Source of the DNA: Membranipora membranacea
Taxonomy: Eukaryota; Bryozoa; Gymnolaemata; Cheilostomatida; Membraniporidae
DNA length: 64,000 nucleotides
Direction of reading: 5' to 3'
Assembly (NCBI GenBank): GCA_914767715.1
Contig: OU612065.1
Coordinates: 9,300,001-9,364,000 of the forward strand
Part shown: in pieces, positions 11,083 to 21,800 of the stretch
Layout: every line of letters begins with the position of its first letter
Position numbering within the stretch: the stretch's first letter is position 1
Position numbers and translations under genes: made by a program
Notes under the pieces: model-generated
The model's input: only the letters and a program-made list of their open reading frames with translations
Told to the model about the DNA's origin: nothing
Databases searched by the model: none

Positions 11083-12896
11083 TATATCTGTAGAGAAAAG
11101 AAATCTTACTGCATAGGAAGAATGGCAGTTGAGCTAAAGCTCTCCGGCAGGTAATGGTAGTTTTCTGCTGTTTATGGTCAAATTATAGGAATATAAAAGA
11201 ACCTGGAGCCTGGTGTGAGTTAGAGGTGATCTACAGGTTACAGTAACAGGGTGCAGAAACAGGGTACTGGTAAAGGTGAGACTACCATTAAACTACAAAT
11301 AATAAATGAAACATGCTAGTGCGCGTGAATCTCTATTGGTAAAAGAAAAATGTATTGTACTCTGCAAAAATCACCATGTTTCCACGTGGATTTTTAAGCC
11401 TAGATTGAGATAGTTGCACCCTCTTGGTTCGCCCTGGAAGTGTGCATCCATGAACCTGAAACATCTGGGATTTGGATCTCCCGATCAGCAGTCTTTGATG
11501 GTGACCCCTCAGCAATGTGGGCTCACAGCAGTTCAAGTTACTAAATCTTCAACCTCAGTACGAGCCCGGAGCCATTTCCATGGTTCTCACAACTCATAAA
11601 TTTGCTATATGTGATCCATGGAAACACAGCGATTGCTTATAAATTCTAAAATAATTATCAAAGACACAAAGCTGTAAATCATCTGAAATGAACAACCATT
11701 GACTTCATAAAACCCTTCAGTACAAGCCCGAGTAAACGTACATATTATTGTCAAGATGGAAGGTGAGAGAGGACATCAAACCAAACTACATCAAAGACGA
11801 CATGGGGAGCTTACAAATAGACATTCTGGCACACTGGAGGGATTAACCTAGAAGATGCACATGGATCGACGAGATAAAACCTCAGCACCTGAGGGATTGA
11901 CTAGCAGGAGGCAGTATCGATGAAAAGATAGCAAAGCACACATATATCTGTTTGTCTATCTAGTCTGCTTTATTCTGTATTCAGCGTGTCCGACTTCTAG
12001 CTGTGGGGGTCAAGCTCATACTCCCGGGTCTAAGACATATAATGTTGTGAGGTGTCTCAGCAAGGATGTAATGGGAGGATAATAATAATGAATGATAATC
12101 ACTGAACTGATTGGCTGTTGGGCGGGAAAGAGAGCCATTGTCAGGTCACTGTAAGTACCTATTGAGGAAAATTGATGGTGAAACTGAGTTACTTCACATT
12201 CATTCACTCACTATGATTTTGTGTTGTATGATATCAGTAGTAGAGCAATAATAAGTAGAGTAGTAGCAGCAGGTAGGTGCTTTCTTCAATAGTAAAGTAC
12301 CATCTATCTCTGACCTGGCATCAGAGCCAACACATTGGCTAAATTACACTCTACTTATCCTACAAAAGACAGAGTATGTGCTTGCACGTACGACTATGAA
12401 TGTGCCATTCCAAGGCGTACGGCACATTGATTGCACTATCCTGACAACAACCTGTCAAACGCCAAGTGATCTGGCAAGGCTTTTGTCGACTGCATAGATA
12501 CTGTATCAATATGTTATCTGCTTGTTCATTGGCAGTTCATCGTTTTGGTATAATTAAGCCTCCTGGCGGGGTTCTACTGATATCCCCTCCATTATTTTCC
12601 GTGAATACTCAAGCTAGTAATTTCAACTAGCGAGCACAGTACTTAACCATTCTAAACCGGAAATTAGTTCCTGTGGCATGGAAATTTTTTTTTTGGCATC
12701 AATCAAGAAATTAATGAATAATAATTGAATCATCTGTAGAAATCGACTAGTTGAAACACTAAGGAATAATACATTTCTGTTGAAACAAGGCTTTATTCAC
12801 CAGTATAACAATGATAATTTCAGCAATAAGACGAGTTGGAGCAGGAAAAGCATCTCAAATTCCGAGAGCTGAGGTTTGTTCTTTGTTAGAATTCAT

Positions 12897-14739
12897 CATA
12901 GACTTAATATACTACCTAGACAGGCTAATAGCATTAAATACTGTCCCACTTAAATAGCACGACATGACATAATTAGTTTGTGCTGTGAGCCATAGTTGAC
13001 TATATACCCATCAATGCAATAATGTGAAAAATCAAGGGATGCTGGGCATGATATCGGCCTCTGTCCAGCTCCTTATCATTCAAACACAAAGAGAATTGGT
13101 GGGTGTATGTAAAAGACCTTTCCGCACGAGATGGTATAAATAATTTGTCCCTAGAACCAGAACTTATTATGATAAGAGACAATCAATAGCCAATGAACAT
13201 TGAAACAGATACAGCCATTTACCCTCAGCACTTCCATCACTACTATAAAAATGTAAAGAATACCTATAACAAAAGATCACAGATATTTTGTTGGATGAGC
13301 CAGATCTAAGCACCAGCACCACCACCTTCTTCATTATTTTTCTTTAAAATTATTCGCAGTTGTGACTGAACACAACCAGTTTGCTCAAATCGAATTGCTA
13401 GTTTTATTGTCGATTTACAAGGAAAAATAGATCTGTGCTGTTAAATCAGTATGCAAACTACAGATAGCTGTTTTTCCTGAGTACGTATGATGAAGCTAGG
13501 GTATGTGACAATAACTTAAAATTATTATACCTTGGTACTGTACTCAGAATCTACCGTGGCCAAACTTAATTTTGCCGATGCCGGTAAGGTTCTTTGAGTT
13601 TATGAATGTGATATCGGCGTCAACAGTGAATGTCAATTGCTTCCCCGACCAGAGACCACAGAAACAGCATTGTGAAAAAAAGAAGTTATAACTGAGATGT
13701 CTAAAACTGTTTTTAACAAAATTGCATCCGATGAAGCCCATCCTCTTTTTAGTGGTGTTGTTTTTAACTATGCCTCTCGTCTACATATCATCTATTGCCC
13801 ACCAAAGTGCAGGACACAAAAGCATTTAAAGAGCTTTTCTCCATACTACATGTCAGCTCACAACAGAATTTTCATGTACCAATCCAATCTTATCGCCTGT
13901 TGATACAATGATTGATATAATAAACCAAACCAGAACAGGTCATCATCTGAGAAATTGGAACTACATGTAGTGAGCAGTGACTCTAATAATTTCCAAAACC
14001 GGGAAATGAAATACCATGGCCAAACTTAATTTTGCCGATGCCGGTAAGGTTCTTTGAGTTTATCTATAGATTCTGACTACAGTACCAAGGTACCCGGTAT
14101 AATAATTTAAAGTTATTGTCACATACCCTAGCTTCATCATACGTACTCAGGAACAACAGCTATCTGTAGTTTGCATACTGATTTAACAGCACAGATCTAT
14201 TCTTCCTTGTGAAGCTATAATAAAATTAGCACTCCAATTTGAGCAGACAGGTTGTGTTCAGTCACAACTACGAATAATTTTAAAGAAAAAAAATGATGAT
14301 GGTGGTGGTGCCGGTGCTTAGATCTGGCTCATCCAACAAAATATTTGTGATCTTGTGTTATAGGTATTCTTTACATATTTATAGTAGTGATGGAAGTGCT
14401 GAGGGTAAATGGCTGTATCTATTTCAATGTTTAATGGCTAATGATTGTCTCTTATCATAAAAAGTTCTGGTTCTGGGGACAAATTATTAATACCATCTCG
14501 TGCGGAAAGGTCTTTTACATACACTGACCAATTTTCTTTGTGTTTGAATAAGGAGCTGGACAGGGGCTGATATCATGCCTAGCGTCCCTTGATTTTTCAC
14601 ATTATTGCATTGATGGGTATATAGTAAACCATGGCTCACAGCACAAACTAATTACGTCATGTCGTGCTATTTAAGTGGAACATATTCTGATCAGTGAAGC
14701 ATAAGCATTGTCCTGTCTAGGTAGTATATTAAGTCTATG
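12897..14739. mobile_element. Long palindromic hAT-like element (1.84 kb)
   Basis: The ends CATAGACTTAATATACTA and complement are followed by arms of about 650 bp that match each other in inverted orientation (left about 12897-13552, right about 14064-14739). The flanking octamers gaattcat and gtattcat match at 7 of 8 positions, consistent with an 8-bp hAT-type duplication. No transposase is encoded. The loop holds two 51-bp direct repeats. The same terminal sequence bounds a 63-bp element at 22466. Confidence 0.8.
13553..14063. repeat. 51-bp direct repeats bounding the loop of the palindrome
   Basis: Copies at 13553-13603 and 14013-14063 (core CCAAACTTAATTTTGCCGAT) differ by about one base and frame a 409-bp unique segment. 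They are in direct orientation although the surrounding arms are inverted, so they record a separate event within the element. Confidence 0.85.
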
Positions 14740-15286
14740 GTATTCATTAATTATTATTATTATTGTATCTCAACAATAAAATATAATGTTATTTTGTGTT
14801 TCATTTATTTTCTAACTGGTATTTTGACTAAGTGTTTTATTCATATTGGCTGGGGCAACGGACTATCATCATACCACCTTTTTGAGATATCAGAATCGAG
14901 TTTTCTTCATTATTATTATTTATTAGGCCTATCTTTTATTATAGAAAGTATTTATTTATCTTACATATCACAATCCATAATTCATTCCTAGAAGTGCTTT
15001 GAATTTTCCACTTTGAAAAACTTGCATAACTATATTAGTTCTGGTAGCCTGACTGTAACACACCTCGGCCCTCTGTATGCATTCTTAAAAGATAACTCCT
15101 ATTTGATCACTGAAGATAGGCAGTTTCAGTCGTCGTCATCAGCCCAGTCACTTGATGGTGGGGTGGGTTACAGTGGTTAAAGACAGGTATCTAGATTTTG
15201 TGGTTACGCTCACATTTCTCTAGCTCGAAGTGAAAAGTTTGATTATCAATAGATGTTGGTACTAATATAAAGCTCAATATCTATAG

Positions 15287-16418
15287 GTTGTGGTATTTGA
15301 AGAGCCTGGAGTACGCATTCAAAACAAATCTAAAGGCAAGGGTAAAAGCAAGAAATCCAAAGACAAGCTCAATCGTCATATTGACAAGAAGGTGCAGAAG
15401 ATATACAGTGAGGAGAGAGTTGAAGGCAATGCTTTACCTGCTGTTATTGGAGATATGGAGCTGACAACTGCCCTCAGGTAATGTAACATATAACCTCCAC
15501 ATGCATATTGTTGAGGCAGATCACTCGTGAACAGCACATACAAACGTGCAATCAGGGCCCTTTTTACATCGAAAAAATTTACCCTATTACATTTACAGGA
15601 CTGAAGTCTTTGAGCTGGGGGCTACAAACATGGATATATCTACGCGAGGTAAGGCTTTGGAGAAATGGAAAAAAAGCCATAGAGCAGCCCATGAGAAACT
15701 AGAGAAATGGACACCAGTACAGAAAAATAAACTAACATATCCAGAACTGATGGACAAAGTCAGAGAAGATAGGGCTGAAGCTTTTGTTGCAAAGGTTAGT
15801 AGGACAAACTAGTGGTTGATCTCAGAAAATAATTGTACCTGAGGCAGTTTTTTTTACAGTGGAATTCATTTTGGTTTGCTATCGTCATGTCCAGATTTTA
15901 AGAACGTTAGAAGTTAATTTTAGACTTCTGCCAACCCATTCAATAACTCAAGACCTGCACACAGCCTGAATCATTCTACAATCGTGAAATATTTTCATAA
16001 TGAAAAATTCAAGACATTGTAGTTAAAATAAGAAATATCCCTTCCTGCTAAAGTATGATGTAGGCCCTGTAGGTGTGTGGTATTGAGTTGGCCTCACTGA
16101 AATCTCAACATGCTGCTTATTTTGTACACAAATATACGTAGGTCATAGATTGTTTATGTGTTAGGTGTCACCTGTTTGAGGAAAATTAACATCCTTCATC
16201 TTTTGTAATAGGAGAGGGAGTATTATGGTGATGATATGGTGAATGTTGATGTAAGGAGTAGGACCAAGCGTAAGCGTGGCTTTGATGCCCCCAGTCATCT
16301 TAAGAACAAACATATGTCACAGCCTAAAGTTGGAAAACTTAAAGATGGTGTGCTCACACTTACAAACCAAGATGTTAGACAGATTAAATTTGATGCTTCA
16401 AAGAAGAGAAGGCGGTGA
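15287..16418 (+). CDS. Lysine-rich, probably nucleolar protein, tentatively C1orf131-like (3' part)
   Basis: Exons 15287-15477, 15599-15794 and 16212-16418 join in frame and end in KKRRR-TGA. The first residues VVVFEEPG follow an acceptor in phase 0, so at least one upstream exon is missing from the model. The protein has a basic KSKGKGKSKKSK tract, a helical charged segment (EVFELGATNMDISTR through TYPELMDKVREDRAEAF) and the C-terminal motif VGKLKDGVLTLTNQDV. This order (V-V-x-F start, charged helix, GKxKxGxLxLxxxD near the end) resembles C1orf131/DUF4602, a small-subunit processome factor. I recognise the C-terminal motif best; the middle is weak. Alternatives are other short nucleolar lysine-rich proteins. 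Confidence 0.6.
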
Positions 16419-17089
16419 AATGTTGTCAAGATATCTTCGATACGACGCATGTCAGTTTGGTATGTTAGTGTACCAAGTAATGGATGATAAACTGATTTGG
16501 CTTGGTTGCCAGGTAGATTCATCACAGAATCATGTTTTTGAGTGAGTTACAGGATTTAGAAGCATTATCAATATGTGTATTCTCTTTGCTAAGACCTCAG
16601 TCAGATGTTATGTGATTTGTTTATTTATGGACAATGATTATTGTTGGAGTTAAATTTGGTTTGAATACAACTTGGCATTCTGTTATTCTCCTCCTAGTTT
16701 TGCTATATACATGTATCTACCTGTGGCACAAACACTGATGTTCTTCTTAACCTCAAGTGGTTTATCCTTGTATCATGTCCTCTGATTTTCTTGCGCCTGT
16801 GCAAATTAGTCTTATTATTGCAATTTTCCTTAGGTATGGAGAAGCCTTGTTTGCTATGGAAGCGAAGGATGCAGAATTATACCGGCCTGTAATCTTTGCT
16901 GTGTTTTGTGTAAATTGAATAGTTTCTGTGAAGTTAAGGTCAGCTCAGTATAGTTAGAATCTGTACGTCCTTAAAACTGCAATGTTTATATCTACTGGAA
17001 GCAATAGTCACTCGATGTGACTTTCCTCTGCCCTGGAGGCCTGGCTGTGACCTGTGATCCTTACTGTGGCCTGTTGTCCTTTTCTCCAT

Positions 17090-17380
17090 CTTTAAATAAT
17101 AATAATAATAATGAGTTAATTTATATACCGCTTAATGTAAGCCACAATGGGTACTTCTAAGCGGTGAACACTTCATCATTACCACCCTCTCACTGTGTCC
17201 AAGCACTTTATAGTCGACCCTGACTAATGAGTACCTACATCGCATGAAGCGCTGGTACTCATTGGAACACCCTACCGAACTCGGCTTCTCAGGTAACACC
17301 AGTGGACATGCACGGGAATCGAACCCCGGTCTTCAGATTGATGATCCAACCCGCTAACCACTAGGCTAACCTGATAACCC
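17090..17380 (-). mobile_element. tRNA-derived SINE
   Basis: On the minus strand there is a tRNA-like head with A box (TTAGCCTAGTGGTTAGCG) and B box (GGTTCGATTCC), then a unique body ending in GCGGTATATAAATT and a tail of ATT repeats (17095-17112). Head, body and simple-repeat tail is the SINE plan. A partner LINE cannot be named. Confidence 0.85.
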
Positions 17381-17767
17381 TTTTGTACTGTCCTGGCTAG
17401 CGTGGGGCCACCCGCCATACGGTTGACAAAGCTGACACGGTGGAGGCGACCGATGTAACTGATACTAACAATAGGTGTATAATATATATCACTGATACTC
17501 TAATATGTGTATTAGTGTATATGTGTATTAGTTTTTAGTAAATAGTAACAAACGACTCGAATATAAAAAATTATATGATGTTGAAAAGCTGCTGAGCTAC
17601 TGACAAGCTAAACAAAAATTTGTCCAGATGATATGGTGTAATTTTTGAGAGATGTGGTGGAGCACTGTTTTTGACAACGTACATGGCAAAAGTCAGATTG
17701 ATCGCAAAAAATTGTAACAAACAGGTGAAATGTTTTCATATCAATTAAAACAGGTGAAATGTTTATA

Positions 17768-18141
17768 CCGTAATCCCTCACCTATAGATCGCGCGACGTA
17801 TAAGTGAAGGCGGCTATAAGAGAGTGGTATATAGACGCGACTATCATTTGAAGCATTATTATATTTAGTTTGGACCAAAACCTCTTACAATCACTGAAGA
17901 TGAATAGCTCAGTGGTAGAGCGTTTGACTTGTAAACATGGAGTTGTGAGTTCGAAACCCACTGAGGGCAGCTTTTTTCCCAAAACTACTTAGTTCATTTG
18001 TAGTGAGTGTAGTGTAGTGAGTGTCTTAGAGCGGTGGGGTGTCTTATAGCTGTGGGGTGTCTTATAGCTGGAGCATTTTTATTTTTTCTGAGGGGGGTGA
18101 TTCACTTATAAGTCCGGTGACTTATAGGTGAGGGATTACGG
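17768..18141. mobile_element. Mariner-like MITE carrying a tRNA-like unit
   Basis: Inverted ends CCGTAATCCCTCACCTATA and complement are bounded by TA on both sides (17766-17767, 18142-18143). The insertion splits a repeat unit: gttta before it and tagcgattg after it restore the neighbouring tandem unit. It has no transposase. The interior includes short GTGTCTTATAGC repeats and a tRNA-like sequence at 17895-17970. Confidence 0.85.
17895..17970 (+). ncRNA. tRNA-like pol III unit (degenerate)
   Basis: A box region TGAATAGCTCAGTGGTAGAGCG, B-box-like GAGTTCGAAACCC and a downstream T-run (17972-17978). The D arm pairs, but acceptor and anticodon stems do not, so a working tRNA is unlikely. It resembles the minus-strand unit at 10766-10855. 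Confidence 0.6.
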
Positions 18142-18843
18142 TATAGCGATTGAAACAGGTGAAATATTTTCATAGCGATTGAATTCATCAAATTATTTGG
18201 GTTAGAAAAATATATGTCACGCCATTGAACATATCATTTTGTGAATCAGTGAAACGATGCAAAATTATATTAGTTATCATGTGAGTTTGAGTTTGAGTTT
18301 TCTTAAGTGCTCATCACGCCAACTTTCAGCAAAGAAGAAGCTTGTATTTTATTATCACCACAGACCATTTTTTGCAAAACATCAAACATCCTGTACAAGA
18401 GATCATTTTTTGGATACAACTTTTTTTAATTTGGAAGTCCGCTTTCCAATGGGATATGATAATATCCTGTGATTCAGACCCTGTCATTGACATTACCTTG
18501 CGATAATATTTTATTGCTCAAAGAGACCTAATTTAGTTTTATGGTCCAAGTCCAATCCCAATAAATGAGCTTTGGCTCTTATTCGGCGGGGAAAACATTG
18601 ACTTGAAGTTACAGACATATTAAAGGCTAGTATGTTTGAAATAATTAGTCCTTACTCGGTGATTGTGTCCTTGACATCATCACCTAGTGTTATTAATAAT
18701 TATGATGTCATCAGTTTTGTCTGATTTGTAGGAAATTTTCACACGGAATTTAGGCTGTAATAACTTTCTAGCAGGGTAGATGCTAGATTTACTCGAGAGA
18801 TGCTTGAGTTGACTTTAGATTTTTGATAGATCTTGAGCTCAAG

Positions 18844-21800
18844 ATGCCTTCTGTGGATGTAAAACCAAACGGGCAGCTATCAGATCTTGTCGATTTTGCC
18901 TTAGGCTATCCTGAGGTTGGTGTTGTGAACTTTAATGCGCTGCATCAGCTTTTGCACGCTATTGTGGGTAAGCTGAATTTTGGAGCCGATAATGAGTTAA
19001 AGCTTATAGAAACGGCTCCTAGAAGAGACTCTAAATTGGCACAGCTATGGCAGAAGGCTGCACAGCCGGCTATGACTCAAGCTTCTTCTCCCTTTGGCTC
19101 AAAAGAGAGTTTGTTCAAGGATAATAATAAAGATAGAGACAGTCAGCCAAGTTTCAGACGAGATTTCAAAGTAATGCAGCTTCAAAAAAAGGTAGATAAG
19201 ATGGAGGATGACTTGAACTCTTTGATCGATCCCAAATTTCCTGCATTGGAAAAGCTGAGTGACAAAATGAAAAGTGACAGACCCATCGCCGACGTCTGGC
19301 AGCTCATAGCCCTTACTAAGAAAGCCGAAGCTACGGAAGTTGGCGTTCAGGCGGTAAGTGATGATGTTTGCGTGTCTTGTTATTGTGCAATCAAAGTCTA
19401 AGCAATGCTTTACATGCTGTTCAGTGCTCCAAATAGGGTTGGGAGTGTTTCTCAAGCTATAAGCCCACATCTACCAATTTTGATGAACATATGATTGTAC
19501 TAATTCAGTATCACTTGCAAGTTGTGCCAGCCATTTTTTTTCATCCAAGGGTTTACTCCTTGGTTCATCAATAATGAAAACTAATAAAAATTTTTACCAT
19601 CAATTCATGATGTTAGTGGTAATATACCATCACTACCACCAGACCAATAACATCATCTGAGCACCAGATTATCTCATGGTAATTTTGATAAAATAATAGC
19701 AGGCACAGAGGCCCCAGAGTTAGTGTTAATAGCTGTCTTTCCAAATTAGAGTCCCTTTGAATGCATATCCTCTTCTTCACAGGCTATGGGATTAATTCAG
19801 CAGACTTTTAAAGAGCTTAAGAAAGTTGCCGGTGACATAGAGGAGGTCAATGCCAAGGTAAGTCTTTTACCTCAAGTAAATATCCTTCTCACTTGTTGAT
19901 TGCCTTTAGATTGTTTTAAATGCTGAGCTGACAGATCTATTTAAAACTATTGTACAACAAAGCCAAATCTGTTGATGGTAATTATTCAGCGAAAAACTAT
20001 ACTTAGTTCTGTTTATGAATGTAGATGTGGCACCTTCCTAATATGTTATATGGCTCTTTTTCCAGCTTGATGATGAGGGGAAATCCATCAAAGAAAATAA
20101 GACAGAACTGGATCTGCTCAATATGAGATTTGATTTTGCGGAGAAAAATGTGGAAGTAATTGATGATCTGAAAGATAAAGTTGGGGTAAATATTGAAACT
20201 CTGCTGCCATAAAGCTTTACCTAAAATGCTGCAAGTTTTCTTCGATGATGATGGTGATGATTATATATGGTAAACCATAATAATAAATGGGTAATTTAGA
20301 CTGAACTTTGATACTTCAGAACATGCTGGGTGAGTCACCGGAGCCTGATTTTGCCGCTAAACATGAACTAGATGACCTGCAGGCTGGATCTCCTGATCAT
20401 ATTCAGAAAGAAGCAGTGATAACCAAATCACAGCCTCATGTTACATCATCGAACCCAAAACCCAAATCTATGGACACTCCTATTAAGAAAGCTTCTTCTG
20501 AGAGTAGACTGTCTTCACCACGGCCAATAGATCACCATTCAACTAAAACATCTGACCCCTCACAAGCAGCTAAATCTCCCGCTGATCAACAACACGCTCG
20601 TCAGTCGTCGGCTTGGAAGATACCTAATGTACGAGATATGATGAGCAGGCTAGACAAAATGGCGGTAAGTTTTGTGGCAGCACACTGTGCTGTGTTGACA
20701 CAGTCACCAACATAGGCACATATAATGAGTGACCTTAAAGACTGTGGCAATGATTTGTTGGATTTTGTGCTTCTTTTTATCAATTGACTTCTCTGCCAAA
20801 GATGAGTTGTGACAGCAAAACATCGAGCCAGTAGCTTTGCATGGTGTTATATGAGCTCTCAAAATGTAGGGAGTATCTACTTCCCCAGCCATCCACCATT
20901 AGTGATGACAAAGGTGACCCTGACCAATCAGGTGCCTTTAAAATCTAGCTGTTATCCAACATTTCTATTAGTGTTGGATCAAGGCACCTGATTGGTCAGG
21001 GTCAGCTTTTGTCATCACTAATGGTGGATGGCTATGGAAGAAGATACTCCCTACATTTTGTGAGCTCATGTATAACACCATGCAAAGCTACTGCTAGATG
21101 TTTTGATGCCACAACTCTTTATTTAAATTCTTGACTGGTGGCTATGCTGGGCTGTGGCAGCAGTGGTTTAACATACACCTTTAATTTAGACTCCCTCCGC
21201 CGACCCTGGTTATAACCCTTCATTAATCGTCTACTGGTTGTCTATCTATATATCATCATCTGTGTTACAGCTAGCTAGGCTTATTTTTCTGACTATTCAA
21301 ACAATTAGTTCATCGACGAAAGTAAAGTTTTTGAGGAGCAGTTATTATTTTACATGACTAGCTATTGGTACATGGAAGAAACAATTTAAACATACACATG
21401 TGCATATATATTTTCATTATGTACACAGGGTATGATGAATGCGATGCCTACAGTGGATGATATGGTGACATGGCCTGTCTTAGAGGGCGCATTGAATGGT
21501 CTACGCAAACCTATAATGGATGATCATGTACAGGTATGTTCCATTATTGTATTGATAAAGCTATAGATGAATGTATATTTTAAGAATTTAGAACACCAGT
21601 ATATACTATGAGACACATAAAACAGTTAACAGTCTACAAAATTTCGGCAAGATGGCCATGTGCCACCCAACATGATAAAAGGGTCAGGTGAGCATGAGGA
21701 AAACTTGTAGAAAAGCATAATCATACCAATGAGCTAAACCTGGAGGTTTAGTTCATTGATCATACATCATGTATGTCTTCATCTCAAAATTTAATAAGCA

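Larger units (their letters stand above)
11083..15286. other. Intergenic region, repeat-rich
   Basis: The region lies between the divergent TRIM-like (minus) and 15.3-kb (plus) genes. It contains the palindromic hAT-like element at 12897-14739 and otherwise nothing I can assign. A possible upstream exon of the plus gene lies near 15050-15164, open into GGTGGG/gtgggt in the right phase, but it is unproven. Promoters for both genes should lie here; I see no convincing core elements. Confidence 0.5.
16419..18843. other. Intergenic repeats between two plus-strand genes
   Basis: Contains a SINE, a degenerate dispersed repeat (17555-18483), a small tandem repeat built on CAGGTGAAATGTTTTCAT, and a mariner-like MITE inserted in it. 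I see no gene. The plus-strand start of the QRICH2-like gene is at 18844. Confidence 0.6.

Noticed and set aside
14737-14991. 84-codon plus-strand ORF next to the palindrome
   Set aside because: Low-complexity Tyr/Ile/Ser sequence from AT-rich repeats; no start context, domain or splice support.
17782-17982. Minus-strand ORF with VGFELTTPCLQVKRSTTELF
   Set aside because: This peptide is the reverse translation of the tRNA-like sequence at 17895-17970, a common false protein.
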